DNA of 64,000 nucleotides from Rhizorhabdus histidinilytica (GCF_900167915.1 NZ_FUYM01000005.1:62001-126000); one strand, 5' to 3'. Shown: positions 25,375-34,416, counted from the first letter of the stretch. The notes: generated by a model not told the origin, from the letters alone. Numbers and translations are program-made.

Positions 25375-27462
25375 ATGACGTCGATGCCTGTGGGCCGGAT
25401 ACGCCCACGATTTCCCTCGCTGCTGCTTCCGGACCTCCAGATCGATTCCCAGAAGCTGCTCTTCTCGCTGAGCAGCTTCATCGCCGCGGCGATCACCCTC
25501 GCCATCGCCTTCTCGGCCAGCCTGCCGCGCCCCTGGTGGGCGCTTCTCACCGTCTACGTCACCGCCCAGCCGATGGCGGGCGCCTTCCGCCCCAAGGCGC
25601 TCTACCGGCTCGGCGGGATCGCGACCGGCGCGGCGGTCACCATCCTGCTCGTCCCCAATTTGCAGAATTCGCCCGAGCTGCTGGTGCTGTGCCTCGCCGC
25701 CTGGACCGGCTTCTGCATCTACCTCGCGGTGCTCGACCGCACCCCGCGCGCCTTCCTGTTCCAGATGGCGGCGTTCAGCACGGCGGTGATCAGCTTCCCC
25801 TATCTCGACGATCCGGCCAACATCTTCGAGACCACCATCGCGCGGGTGCAGGAGATGACGGTCGCGATCCTGTGCGTCACCGCGGTCCACGCGCTGCTCC
25901 AGCCGTGGAGCGCTACGCCGGTGATCCGCGCGCGGGTCCGCTCCTTCCTCGCCCATGCGCGCCGCTGGACGGCCGAGGCGCTCGGCAGCCACCACACCCG
26001 GCTCGAGAACGAGCATCGCCGCATGCTGGCGGCCGACGTCACCGAGCTGGGGATGATCGCGATCCACCTGCCGTTCGACCAGCGCTGGGCGCCCGCGACC
26101 AAGCGGCGGGTGACCGCGCTCCAGCAGCAGCTCGCCAACATCCTGCCGCTGGCGTCGGCCGCGGCGAACCGGCTCGACCGGCTGCGCGACGGCGGCGGGC
26201 TGCCCGCCGATCTGGAGGCGCTGCTCGACGACGTCTCCGACTGGCTGGTCGACGAGGACAGTCCGCTCCATCAGGTCGGCGCGCTCGTCCGGCGTTGCGA
26301 GGCGATGGCCGAGGCCGCCGAGGCTCACGCCGACTGGACCTCGCTGCTGACCGCGAGCGCCTGCGTCCGCATCGCCGAATTCCTTGCCGCGCTCGCCGCG
26401 AGCCGGCGGCTGGCGACGCGGATAGGATCGCCCGGCCGCCCCAACCTCAAGCCGTCGTCGGCCGAGCCGTTCGCGCTGGCGCGCGACCATGGCGTAGCCG
26501 CGCTGGCGGGGCTGGCGACGGCGACCGCGATCGCGCTCTACTGCGCGGTCTGGATCCTGCTGGCCTGGCCCAACGGATCGGCGACCGCCGCCTTCGCCGC
26601 GCTGATCACCTGCTCCTTCGCGGCGCAGGACGATCCGGCGCCGGTGATCGGCCGCTACCTGCTCGCGACGCTCAAGACCTTCCCGCTCGCCGCGCTCTAC
26701 CTGTTCATCATCCTGCCGCGCGTCGACGGCTATGAGATGCTCGTCATCACCCTCGCGCCGACGCTGCTGTGGATGGGCTATGTCCAGGCCGATCCGGCGC
26801 GATCGCCGCAGGCGCTGCCGATGTTCTCCTGCTTCATCGTCGCGATGGGTTTCCTCGCCCGCTTCCAGGCCGACTTCGCGCTGTTCATCAACACCGGGCT
26901 CGCCCAGCTCGGCGGGATCGTCGCGACGCTGACCGTCACCAAGCTGTTCCGGTCGGCGAACGTGCTGTGGACCGCGCGGCGCATCCTGCGGTCGAACTGG
27001 GCCGAGCTCGCCCAGCTCGCCGACATCCGCCGCCCCTTCCTCGCCGATCGCTGGACGGCGCGGGCGATCGACCGGCTCGGGCAGGTCGCCGCGCGCATGG
27101 CGGTGGCCGCCCCCGGCGCCGCGCTGCACGCCGCCGACGGGCTGGCCGACCTTCGCGTCGGGCGCAACATCATCCCGATCCGCCGCTCGCTACCCCATGT
27201 CCCCCATGACGTGCGCCACCGGCTGGGCGCGGTGCTGTCCGGGCTGGCCGTCTTCTACGACGCGCGCTGGCGGCGCGGCCATGCCCATCCTCCCTCGGCC
27301 GCGCTGCTCGAACCGATCGACCAGGCGCTGCGCTCGCTGCTCGCCCTGCCGCTCGACGAGCCGCGCCGCCGCGCGCTGCGCGCGCTGGTCGGCATGCGCT
27401 GCAACCTCTTCCCGGCCGCCCCGCCGCCGCCGTCGCCACTGTCGCCGGACGCCACGCGATGA
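25375..27462 (+). CDS. FUSC-family inner-membrane exporter (AaeB/fusaric-acid-resistance type)
   Basis: About 695 residues. The arrangement is two sets of membrane helices (about residues 20-160 and 370-500), each followed by a cytoplasmic helical domain, as in AaeB/FUSC proteins that export aromatic acids. Motifs include LPRPWWALLTVYVTAQPMAGAFRPKA at the first helix set and WPNGSATAAFAALITCSF in the second. The start is uncertain (GTG 25342, ATG 25375 or ATG 25384). The stop overlaps the DUF1656 start by 4 nt. With DUF1656, HlyD and NodT proteins it forms a complete envelope-spanning pump. The substrate is unknown. Confidence 0.88.
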   Translation: MTSMPVGRIRPRFPSLLLPDLQIDSQKLLFSLSSFIAAAITLAIAFSASLPRPWWALLTVYVTAQPMAGAFRPKALYRLGGIATGAAVTILLVPNLQNSPELLVLCLAAWTGFCIYLAVLDRTPRAFLFQMAAFSTAVISFPYLDDPANIFETTIARVQEMTVAILCVTAVHALLQPWSATPVIRARVRSFLAHARRWTAEALGSHHTRLENEHRRMLAADVTELGMIAIHLPFDQRWAPATKRRVTALQQQLANILPLASAAANRLDRLRDGGGLPADLEALLDDVSDWLVDEDSPLHQVGALVRRCEAMAEAAEAHADWTSLLTASACVRIAEFLAALAASRRLATRIGSPGRPNLKPSSAEPFALARDHGVAALAGLATATAIALYCAVWILLAWPNGSATAAFAALITCSFAAQDDPAPVIGRYLLATLKTFPLAALYLFIILPRVDGYEMLVITLAPTLLWMGYVQADPARSPQALPMFSCFIVAMGFLARFQADFALFINTGLAQLGGIVATLTVTKLFRSANVLWTARRILRSNWAELAQLADIRRPFLADRWTARAIDRLGQVAARMAVAAPGAALHAADGLADLRVGRNIIPIRRSLPHVPHDVRHRLGAVLSGLAVFYDARWRRGHAHPPSAALLEPIDQALRSLLALPLDEPRRRALRALVGMRCNLFPAAPPPPSPLSPDATR

Positions 27463-27683
27463 TCGAGGAGATCAACCTGCTCGGCGTCTACCTGCCGGCC
27501 GCGCTCGCCTGGGGCGTGCTCGCCGCGGTGCTCGTCTACCTGCTGCGCGGCTGGCTGCAGCGCCTGCCCGCCTATCGGCTGCTCTGGCATCCGAGCCTGC
27601 TCGAACTCGCGCTCTTCGTCCTGCTGTGGTGGGGCCTTAGCGCGTTGGCCGACGGCTTCCTCTATCGGTGGTTCACGACCTGA
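27459..27683 (+). CDS. DUF1656 small membrane protein (AaeX-like)
   Basis: This 74-residue protein is a standard companion of FUSC pumps: MIEEINLLGVYLPAALAWGV begins a first helix and LLELALFVLLWWGLSALADGF forms the second. It overlaps the FUSC gene by 4 nt and precedes the HlyD gene by 1 nt, so translation is coupled. It is probably a small subunit or assembly factor of the pump; its precise role is unknown in the family. Confidence 0.88.
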   Translation: MIEEINLLGVYLPAALAWGVLAAVLVYLLRGWLQRLPAYRLLWHPSLLELALFVLLWWGLSALADGFLYRWFTT

Positions 27684-27684
27684 C

Positions 27685-28584
27685 ATGCTTCATCGACACA
27701 ATCTCGTCCGCTCGCTCGCAACGCTGCTGGTCATCCTCGTCATCCTCGCGGGGATCTACGCGCTGTGGCTGCGCTACCAGGTCGAGCCGGTCACCCGCGA
27801 CGGCAAGGTGCGCGCCGACATGGTGCCAGTCGCCGCCGACGTCGCCGGCCTCGTCACCGAGGTCCGCGTCGCCGACAACCAGCCGGTGCGCAAGGGCGAC
27901 GTCCTGTTCGTCATCGACCGGCCGCGCTACCGCCTCGCGCTCGAACAGGCCGAGGCCGACCTTGCCAGCCGGCGGGTCGCGCTGGCGCAGGCGATCCGCG
28001 AGGACCGGCGCAACCGCGCGATGCCCGAGGTGATCGCCGCCGAGACGATCGAGCAGGGCCGCGCGCGGGTCGAGGAGCTGCGGTCGGCAGCGGGCCAGGC
28101 GGCGGCGGCGCGCGACCTCGCCCGCTTCAACCTCGGCCGGACGCTGGTGCGCGCGCCGGTCGACGGCGTGATCTCGAACGTCTCGCTCCAGCCCGGCGTC
28201 TATCTGATGGCGGGGCGGCCCGCGCTCGCGCTGGTCTACAATCGGTCGATGCGGGTCGAAGGCTATTTCGAGGAGACCAAATTGCCGGCGATCCGGGTCG
28301 GCGACCCGGCGAGCATCTACCTGATGGGCGTCGCCGACGAAATCCGGGGCCATGTCCAGAGCATCGCCGGCGGCGTCGAGGATCGCGAGCGGGTGGGCAG
28401 CGACGGCCAGCTCGCCAATGTGAACCCGACCTTCACCTGGGTCCGGCTGGCCCAGCGCATCCCGGTGCGGATCGCGATCGACCGTATCCCCGCCAATGTC
28501 CGGATGATCCCCGGCCAGACCGCCACGGTCGTCGTCCATCCGCGCGACGACGGGCGCAGCGTCCACCGGAGCCTGCCATGGTGA
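27685..28584 (+). CDS. HlyD-family periplasmic adaptor (EmrA/AaeA-like)
   Basis: This 299-residue membrane-fusion protein links the inner-membrane pump to the outer-membrane channel. One N-terminal membrane anchor (about 10-28, LATLLVILVILAGIYAL) precedes the lipoyl half-motif VAADVAGLVTEVRVADNQPVRKGD. A helical hairpin (about 90-145) follows, then the second lipoyl half with VRAPVDGVISN, and a beta barrel. Length is at the short end, usual for AaeA-like adaptors. It overlaps the downstream NodT gene by 7 nt. Confidence 0.92.
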   Translation: MLHRHNLVRSLATLLVILVILAGIYALWLRYQVEPVTRDGKVRADMVPVAADVAGLVTEVRVADNQPVRKGDVLFVIDRPRYRLALEQAEADLASRRVALAQAIREDRRNRAMPEVIAAETIEQGRARVEELRSAAGQAAAARDLARFNLGRTLVRAPVDGVISNVSLQPGVYLMAGRPALALVYNRSMRVEGYFEETKLPAIRVGDPASIYLMGVADEIRGHVQSIAGGVEDRERVGSDGQLANVNPTFTWVRLAQRIPVRIAIDRIPANVRMIPGQTATVVVHPRDDGRSVHRSLPW

Positions 28585-30005
28585 GGCGCATCGCGACACT
28601 GTTCGCCGCCGCGCTGCTCGCCGGCTGCGCGGCGGTCGGCCCGAACTATCGCCTGCCCGAGGCCGCCGCGGTGCGCGCGCCCGAGGCGCAGGGCGCCTTC
28701 CTATCGGGCGGCACGGCGGCGACGGCCGAGCCGCTCCCCGACCATTGGTGGACGCTCTACGACGATCCGGTGCTCGACGGGCTGGTCGAACGGGCGCTGG
28801 CCGCCAACACCGACCTGCGCGTCGCCGAGGCCAATCTCGACCGCAGCCTCGCCCTGCTCGACCAGCGCGAGGCCGGGCGCGAGATCCAGGGCAGCGCCAA
28901 TGCCGAGACGAGCTGGGCGCAGCGATCGGCCGAAGCCGAGCTGCAGCACGTCAAACCGCCGGCCCGGCAGATCTACAATGCCGGGCTGGGGGTGAGCTAC
29001 GACCTCGACCTGTTCGGCCGGCTGCGGCGCGGGATCGAGGCGGCGAGCGCCGACGCCGATGCGGCGGTCGCGGCGCGCGACCTGGTGCGGGTCAACGTCG
29101 CCGCAGAGACCGCGCGCGCCTATGCCGACATCTGCAATGCCGGCTACCAGATCGACGTGCTCGGCCGCACGATCGCGCTCCAGGAGCGGGGCGTCGGGCT
29201 GACGCGGACCCTGATCGACCATGGCCGCGCCGCGCCCTATGAGCTCGACCGCCGCCGGAGCCTGCTGGAGACCAGCCGCGCCCGCCTGCCCCGGCTGGTG
29301 GCGCGACAGCGCAACGCGCTGCTGCGCGTCACCGCGCTGACGGGGGCGATGCCGGCCCAGGCCGACGCCGGGCTGCTGCAATGCCGCCGGCCGCTCGCGC
29401 TGGCGCGCGCGGTCCCGGTCGGCGACGGCGAGGCGCTGCTCCGCCGCCGGCCCGACATCCGCATGGCCGAGCGGCGGCTGGCCGCCACCACCGCCCGGAT
29501 CGGCGTCGCGACGGCGGACCTCTATCCGTCGATCCGGCTCGGCGCGTCGATCGGATCGACCGGCGCCGCCGCCGACGCCCTCTCGCCGCTTACCAACCGC
29601 TTCGGCATCGGCCCACTGATCGACTGGACGCTCAACCGCCATGCCGCCCGCGCCCGGATCGCCGCGACCGAGGCGCAGAGCCGCGCAGACCTCGCCGCGT
29701 TCGACGGCGTCGTCCTCGCCGCACTGCGCGAGGTGGAGACGGCGCTGGTCGGCTATGCCGCCGGGCTCGACCGGCAGGCGAGCCTCGACCGCGCCCGCGA
29801 CGATGCGGCACGCGTCGCCGCACAAACCGCGCAGCTTCGGCGCGGCGGTCGGATCGCCGAACTACCCGCTCTCGAAGCCGAACGCGACCAGGTCGCCGCC
29901 GAACAGGCCGCCGCCGAGGGCCGGGCGATGCTCAACGAGGAGCAGATCGCGCTGTTCCTCGCGCTGGGCGGCGGGTGGGCAATGGAGGCGGCAGCGAATC
30001 CCTAA
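28578..30005 (+). CDS. NodT/TolC-family outer-membrane efflux lipoprotein
   Basis: This 475-residue channel protein has a lipoprotein signal (lipobox LLAGC, Cys about residue 16) followed by GPNYRLP and WWTLYDDPVLDGLVERALAANTDL, typical of the NodT/OprM branch. Two repeated outer-membrane efflux halves form the trimeric barrel and helical tunnel. The ATG at 28578 lies inside the end of the HlyD gene (7-nt overlap). It completes the FUSC-DUF1656-HlyD-NodT operon. The stop codons of this gene and of the convergent antiporter gene overlap. Confidence 0.93.
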   Translation: MVRRIATLFAAALLAGCAAVGPNYRLPEAAAVRAPEAQGAFLSGGTAATAEPLPDHWWTLYDDPVLDGLVERALAANTDLRVAEANLDRSLALLDQREAGREIQGSANAETSWAQRSAEAELQHVKPPARQIYNAGLGVSYDLDLFGRLRRGIEAASADADAAVAARDLVRVNVAAETARAYADICNAGYQIDVLGRTIALQERGVGLTRTLIDHGRAAPYELDRRRSLLETSRARLPRLVARQRNALLRVTALTGAMPAQADAGLLQCRRPLALARAVPVGDGEALLRRRPDIRMAERRLAATTARIGVATADLYPSIRLGASIGSTGAAADALSPLTNRFGIGPLIDWTLNRHAARARIAATEAQSRADLAAFDGVVLAALREVETALVGYAAGLDRQASLDRARDDAARVAAQTAQLRRGGRIAELPALEAERDQVAAEQAAAEGRAMLNEEQIALFLALGGGWAMEAAANP

Positions 30006-31630
30006 ACCGCCAGGCGGGTCTCGGACAGGTCGAGCTCGCGGACGAGCTTGCGCGCCGCCTCGCTGCCGAGCTCGCGGTCGCGGACGCGGCGGAATATCTC
30101 GCCGCGCTCGGCCTTGAGCGCGGCGAGCCGGAGCTCGCGCTCAATCCCCTGGTCGCGCCGCAGCAGCGCCATCTGCTCGGGCTCGGTCGTCTGCTGGTCG
30201 ATCCGCTCGCGATAGACGTCCATCAACCGCGCGGCGACGGCGACATAGGCGTCGGCGTCCTTGCGGCCTTCCGCCAGCCGGTGCTGGGTGCGCTCGATCT
30301 CGGCGATCGCGGCTTCGGCCGCGGCGATCCGCGCCGCGTCGATCTCGGCCTCGCCCGACGGCTCGGCCGGCATCTCCAGCCCGCGCATCATCAGCGGCAG
30401 GCCGATCGAGGCTGCGATCAGCGACAGGATGATCACCCCCATCGCCAGGAAGATGGCGAGGTCGCGCGCCGGGAAGGGCGCGCCGTCCTTCATCGCCAGC
30501 GGCAGGGTGAGCACGCCCGCCAGGGTGATCGCGCCGCGCACCCCGGCGAAGGACATCGCGCCGATGATCCGCCAGTTGGGGCGGGCGCGGCTCTCCGGGC
30601 GCCGCAGCAGGGTCAGCCGGAACGACAGCCAAACCCAGGCGAAGCGGAGCCCGGCGAGGCCGACATTGATCGCGACGACGTAGATCGCCAGCCACCAGGG
30701 CTCGTGATGGCCGGTGACGCGCACCGTGTCGGCGGCGCCGGCGAGGATCGTCGGAAGCTGCTCGCCCAGCAGCACGAAGATCGTGCCGTTGGCGGTGAAC
30801 TGGATCATGTCCCACACGGTCGTCCGCCGGATCCGCGTCGCCGCGAGCGCGTTGCCGCGCGCCTCCACGAACCCCATGGTCAGGCCCGCCGCGACCGCCG
30901 CGAGGATGCCCGAGCAATGGAGATGCTCGGCGACGAGATAGGCGCCGAACGGGATGAGCAGGCTGATCAGGATCTGCGACCCGCTCTCCTCGCCCAGCCG
31001 CCGCGTCAGCGCGGCCTTGCTCCACCCGACCAGCCAGGTCAGCCCCGCGCCGACCGCGATCCCGCCGATCGCCACCCACAGGAAGTTGAGCGCGGCGTCG
31101 CCCAGCGAGAAGGCCCCGGTCAGCGCCGCCGCGACCGCGAAACGCAGGCAGACCAGGCCCGACGCGTCGTTGAGCAGCGATTCGCCCTCCAATATGTGCA
31201 TCATCCGCTTGGGGATCGGCGTGCGCTGCGCGATCGCGGAGACAGCGATTGGGTCGGTCGGCGACACCACCGCCGCCAGCGCGAAGGCGACCGCGAGCGG
31301 CATGGCCGGAATCATCCAGTGGATGAAGAAGCCCATGCCGAGCACGGTGAACACCACCAGCCCGAGCGCGAGCTCGAGGATCGTCGAACCATCCTTGAAC
31401 AGGTCCTCGCGCGGGATGCGCCAGCCGTCCAGGAACAACAGCGGTGGCAGGAAGAGCAGGAAGAAGATGTCGGGATCGAGCGTCACGCGCCAGTCCGCGA
31501 CCAGCCCGACCGCCGCCCCCAGCGCGATCTGGACGAGCGGGCGAGGCACGGGAAAGGGCAGCATCCGGGCGATCAGGCCACTCGCCACCACGGCGACGAG
31601 CAGGGTCAGGACGAGCGTGATGGTTTCCAA
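30002..31630 (-). CDS. CPA1-family Na+/H+ antiporter
   Basis: This 542-residue inner-membrane antiporter probably exchanges Na+ or K+ for H+. About 12 hydrophobic segments occupy the first 410 residues. Family motifs are LFLPPLLFLDGW, VVSPTDPIAVSAI with the ion-binding Asp, LEGESLLNDASG and FAGVRGAITLA. A cytoplasmic C-terminal tail of about 130 residues is helical and charged (EPSGEAEIDAARIAAAE and later RDRELGSEAARKLV). It is a single gene converging on the efflux operon. Confidence 0.93.
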   Translation of the reverse strand: METITLVLTLLVAVVASGLIARMLPFPVPRPLVQIALGAAVGLVADWRVTLDPDIFFLLFLPPLLFLDGWRIPREDLFKDGSTILELALGLVVFTVLGMGFFIHWMIPAMPLAVAFALAAVVSPTDPIAVSAIAQRTPIPKRMMHILEGESLLNDASGLVCLRFAVAAALTGAFSLGDAALNFLWVAIGGIAVGAGLTWLVGWSKAALTRRLGEESGSQILISLLIPFGAYLVAEHLHCSGILAAVAAGLTMGFVEARGNALAATRIRRTTVWDMIQFTANGTIFVLLGEQLPTILAGAADTVRVTGHHEPWWLAIYVVAINVGLAGLRFAWVWLSFRLTLLRRPESRARPNWRIIGAMSFAGVRGAITLAGVLTLPLAMKDGAPFPARDLAIFLAMGVIILSLIAASIGLPLMMRGLEMPAEPSGEAEIDAARIAAAEAAIAEIERTQHRLAEGRKDADAYVAVAARLMDVYRERIDQQTTEPEQMALLRRDQGIERELRLAALKAERGEIFRRVRDRELGSEAARKLVRELDLSETRLAV

Positions 31631-31714
31631 GGGCGTCCTCTGTCAGCTTTGCGGATGCCCCTCCTTAACCATGTCGACCGCGCGCGCCACCCCTGTACGG
31701 ACAGCCGCCCAAAC

Positions 31715-31812
31715 CCGTCATCCTAGCGGAAGCTAGGATCTCCCTTTTCTCCGCCTTCCTCTGTCAGAGGCATGGAAAGGCAGTGAGATCCCGGCTTTCG
31801 CCGGGATGACGG
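31715..31812. repeat. Composite REP-like palindromic repeat
   Basis: Two hairpins, ATCCTAGC-GGAA-GCTAGGAT and ATCCCGGC-TTTC-GCCGGGAT, lie in a larger inverted repeat bounded by CCGTCATC (31715) and GATGACGG (31805). The same core makes up the palindrome at 10039-10072. It sits upstream of the antiporter gene and downstream of the SOD unit. Confidence 0.7.
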
Positions 31813-31823
31813 CCTCTTTCCTC

Positions 31824-32072
31824 TCAAGCCGACGTCCCCACCGCATCGTGCACCGGGCCGGCCTCTTCGCTGCGGCTGGCGCGGTCGTCGACGAGGATCG
31901 CGAATTTCGGGCCGGGATAATGGACGTCCGGCCGGTGCCAGGCGCGCGTCACGACGAGGAACACCCCGTCGATCTCGATCTGCTCGCCGGGCCGGGGCGA
32001 CCGGGCGAAATGGAAGCTTCCCCGTGCGGTGGCCGAACGGCGGTCGCGCCCGGCGAAGACATCGATGAGCAT
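31824..32072 (-). CDS. Small protein of unknown function downstream of sodB
   Basis: This 82-residue protein is predicted to be beta-rich (GSFHFARSPRPGEQIEIDG, then FLVVTRAWHRPDV). ATG 32072 has AAGGAG 9 nt upstream; a longer reading to 32144 overlaps sodB and lacks a ribosome-binding site. It begins 13 nt after the sodB stop, so it is probably co-transcribed. I do not recognise a family. Its last residues are Ser/Ala/Glu-rich and probably disordered. Confidence 0.7.
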   Translation of the reverse strand: MLIDVFAGRDRRSATARGSFHFARSPRPGEQIEIDGVFLVVTRAWHRPDVHYPGPKFAILVDDRASRSEEAGPVHDAVGTSA

Positions 32073-32085
32073 GACGTGCTCTCCT

Positions 32086-32778
32086 TCAGGCGGCCCTGGG
32101 GGCGGGATAGCGCCAGGGCTCGCCATGGCCGAGCGCCGCGCCATATTGCCGGTCGGCGAAATGCCAGTTGGCCAGCATGCTCCACCAGATGGTGAGCCAG
32201 CCGGCGCGGTCCTGGCGATGGTCGATATAATAGGCGTGCTCCCAGATGTCGCAGCTGAGCAGCGGCGTCACGCCCTCCTCGACGATCGGGGAACCCGCGT
32301 CGTGGGTCGAGATCACGTCGAGCGCGTCGCCGCGCGCGACCAGCCAGACCCAGCCCGAGCCGAAATGGCCGGTCCCCTCGGCGATGAAGCGCCGGCCAAG
32401 TGCGTCCACGTCACCGAAGGCCGAGGCGATCGCCCCGGCGAGGAGGCCCCCTGGCCGCGAGGTCTTCGACCGCATGCTTTCCCAGAAGAAGGCGTGGTTC
32501 CACGCCTGGGCGGCATTGTTGAACAGCCCACGCTCGCCGTCCGCCTGCGCGGCCCGGACCACCGCTTCCAGCGTGCGCGGCGCGTCGGGCCGGTCCGACA
32601 GCAGGTGGTTGAGCGTCTCGACATAGCGCGCATGGTGCTTGCCGTGGTGGATCTGGAGGGTCTCGGCGGACAGGACGGGCTTCAGGTCGCCCGCCCCATA
32701 GGGCAGCGGCGGCAAGCCGAACACGGGCCCGGCGGCGGCGAGAGGGGGAAGCGTAGCGCTCAGGCTCTGGTCGGCCAT
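32086..32778 (-). CDS. sodB: Fe/Mn superoxide dismutase
   Basis: This 230-residue enzyme dismutates superoxide to hydrogen peroxide and oxygen. The four metal ligands are visible: first His in LQIHHGKHHARYV, second in AQAWNHAFFWESM, and Asp and His in DIWEHAYYIDHRQDRAGWL. WNHAFFW and the spacing favour the iron form. A 20-residue N-terminal extension precedes the family start. ATG 32778 has AGGAGA 6 nt upstream. It lies in a minus-strand oxidative-stress cluster with a peroxiredoxin and small unknown proteins. Confidence 0.93.
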   Translation of the reverse strand: MADQSLSATLPPLAAAGPVFGLPPLPYGAGDLKPVLSAETLQIHHGKHHARYVETLNHLLSDRPDAPRTLEAVVRAAQADGERGLFNNAAQAWNHAFFWESMRSKTSRPGGLLAGAIASAFGDVDALGRRFIAEGTGHFGSGWVWLVARGDALDVISTHDAGSPIVEEGVTPLLSCDIWEHAYYIDHRQDRAGWLTIWWSMLANWHFADRQYGAALGHGEPWRYPAPRAA

Positions 32779-32843
32779 GGCGGATCTCCTGGGAAAAGAG
32801 GGAGGGAAGGTCGAAATTTCGATGGGTACGGACCGGTGTGCGG

Positions 32844-33233
32844 TCAGGGCGGCCCCGCCAGTCGCGCTCGCAGCGCGGCGATGCACAGCGCGATCGCCTC
32901 GACCGCATGCGTGCCGCTCCATTCGCCCTCGGCGCCCGCGACGACGACCTCCGATCCTTCCGTGTCGATCCAGCAGCCCGGCGGGACGAGCGTGGCGGCG
33001 GCGATCCGCGAGCCGGTGTAGCGCAGCGCGCGGACCCGGCTGCCGTCCTCCCCCTGCCAGACTCCCGGCTCGACCGGCGGCAGTGCGGCGAGCGCCGGGA
33101 AAACCGCCCGCGCGATCCGCGCGTCGAGATCGCGGCTGGGCGCGTCGGCCGCGCGGCAGGCGGCGATCGCCGCCGCGGTCTCGGCAAGGCCGTCGCGGCG
33201 ATCGCGGATCGAAGGAGCAGCCGGCGCGGTCAT
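32844..33233 (-). CDS. Hypothetical protein coupled to the peroxiredoxin gene
   Basis: 129 residues, Ala/Arg-rich, with a helical N-terminus (RDGLAETAAAIAACRAADAP) and a beta-containing C-terminus (GEDGSRVRALRYTGSRIAAAT, then EVVVAGAEGEWSG). There is no signal peptide or membrane segment. Its ATG overlaps the stop of the peroxiredoxin (ATGA), so the two are translated together, suggesting a related task. No family is recognised and no cysteine motif of redox type is present. Confidence 0.7.
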   Translation of the reverse strand: MTAPAAPSIRDRRDGLAETAAAIAACRAADAPSRDLDARIARAVFPALAALPPVEPGVWQGEDGSRVRALRYTGSRIAAATLVPPGCWIDTEGSEVVVAGAEGEWSGTHAVEAIALCIAALRARLAGPP

Positions 33234-33871
33234 TGCCCCGACGCGGACAGATCGACAATCCGCAGATAGGGCTTCAGCGTCTTGTAGCCCTGCGGGAACT
33301 GGCGCGAGGCCTCCTCGTCGGACAATTTGGGGGAGATCACGACCGGTTCGCCCGGCTCCCAGTTGACCGGGGTGGCGATGCTGCGCGCGTCGGTGAGCTG
33401 GAGGCTGTCGATCGCACGCAATATCTCGGCGAAGTTGCGTCCGGTCGACGGCGGATAGGTGAGGATCAGGCGGACCTTGCGGGACGGGTCGATCACGAAC
33501 ACCGACCGCACCGTCACGGTCGGATCGCTCTCCGGATGGATCATGCCGTAGAGCGACGAGACCCGCGCGTCGGGATCGGCGATCATCGGGAAATCGAGCC
33601 TGGCGCCCTGGGTCTCCGCGATGTCGACCGCCCATTTGTGGTGCGCGTCGACCGGGTCGACCGACAGGCCGATCGGCTTGACATTGCGCCGGTTCCATTC
33701 GGGACGCAGCTTCGCCACCTCGCCGAGCTCGGTGGTGCAGACCGGCGTGAAGTTGCGGGGGTGACTGAACAGCACGCCCCAGCTCGACCCGAGCCAGTCG
33801 TGGAAGCGCAGGCGGCCGTGGGTGCTGTCCTGTTCGAAATCGGGGGCGATCTGCCCGAGCTGGATGGTCAT
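33230..33871 (-). CDS. 1-Cys peroxiredoxin (Prx6 type)
   Basis: This 213-residue thiol peroxidase reduces hydrogen peroxide and organic peroxides. The peroxidatic Cys45 is in HPRNFTPVCTTELGEV. The C-terminal Prx6-type domain contains WNRRNVKPIGLSVDPVDAH, SVFVIDPSRKVRL and YPPSTGRNF. No resolving Cys is evident. ATG 33871 has GAGGGAG 5 nt upstream. The reading frame remains open upstream to 34318 without a stop, so a longer membrane-anchored form is conceivable (see the 33872-34318 entry). A LysR gene is divergent, as for many peroxide-responsive genes. Confidence 0.92.
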   Translation of the reverse strand: MTIQLGQIAPDFEQDSTHGRLRFHDWLGSSWGVLFSHPRNFTPVCTTELGEVAKLRPEWNRRNVKPIGLSVDPVDAHHKWAVDIAETQGARLDFPMIADPDARVSSLYGMIHPESDPTVTVRSVFVIDPSRKVRLILTYPPSTGRNFAEILRAIDSLQLTDARSIATPVNWEPGEPVVISPKLSDEEASRQFPQGYKTLKPYLRIVDLSASGQ

Positions 33872-34318
33872 GGAAGCTCCCTCAGGCTGCACCCGCCGCG
33901 CGGGCGGGCAGTCAGTGCAAGAAGATGACGGGTGGAACCGGTGCTTGCTGCGGCCGGCGCTCACGGCTTCCTCTGCCCGAGCCGCGATCCCTCGCCGCCG
34001 GTTTCCCCGTCCGGGCGACGCCCCTTCGGGCGGCCAGACGCGGTGGATGTCGAAGGGCGGGGGTACCTCGTTGCTTCGCGCCCGGGCATCGCGGCGCGCC
34101 TGCTGCTCGATGTCGACCGCGACGATGATGCCGGCCGGCACGGCGATGACGAACGCCATCGCCGCGACGTAGAGCTCATCGCCGATCCGGCCGCCGTCGT
34201 GCAGACAATAGAGGCCGAGAGCGATGCCGACCGCCATCGTCACCAGCGGAACGATGACCGACAGCAGATCGAATTCCGGCGGACGGGGTTCCGGGCGGAA
34301 GGGTCCTGGATGTTTCAT
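33872..34318 (-). CDS. Two-span membrane segment in frame with the peroxiredoxin
   Basis: This frame begins at ATG 34318 (MKHPGPFRPEP) and has two strong hydrophobic helices (LLSVIVPLVTMAVGIALGL and LYVAAMAFVIAVPAGIIVAV). It continues without a stop through a low-complexity Arg/Pro/Ser stretch into the peroxiredoxin. Either a small two-span membrane protein has lost its stop or the cell makes a membrane-anchored peroxiredoxin. ATG 34318 overlaps the stop of a 19-residue upstream frame (ATGA), which supports real translation from here. Residues about 95-149 look non-coding, so a frameshift near 34050 is also possible. Confidence 0.5.
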
Positions 34319-34374
34319 GGCAGGTCGGGCCAGCGCGCTCGTGCTGGCCGCGTCCCGGACGATGGCTCGACCAT
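34315..34374 (-). CDS. Short upstream open frame, possible leader peptide
   Basis: A 19-codon frame (MVEPSSGTRPARARWPDLP) has a strong AAGGAG ribosome-binding site 8 nt before its ATG at 34374. It ends in an ATGA overlap with the start of the two-span/peroxiredoxin frame. That arrangement suggests translational coupling. It is too short for a family assignment and may simply be a coupling device. Confidence 0.4.
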   Translation of the reverse strand: MVEPSSGTRPARARWPDLP

Positions 34375-34416
34375 GGCGGTCTCTCCTTGTGGAGCCATCA
34401 TCGACCCGTTAATATC

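Noticed and set aside
29381..31726. A 781-codon plus-strand frame across the NodT and antiporter genes
   Set aside because: It is out of frame with NodT and antisense to the antiporter; Arg/Asp/Gln-rich composition is typical of shadow frames in high-GC DNA.
32086..33258. A longer sodB reading that begins at 33258
   Set aside because: The extra N-terminal sequence overlaps the upstream hypothetical gene and is Arg/Gly-rich; ATG 32778 has an ideal AGGAGA site and gives the normal SOD length.
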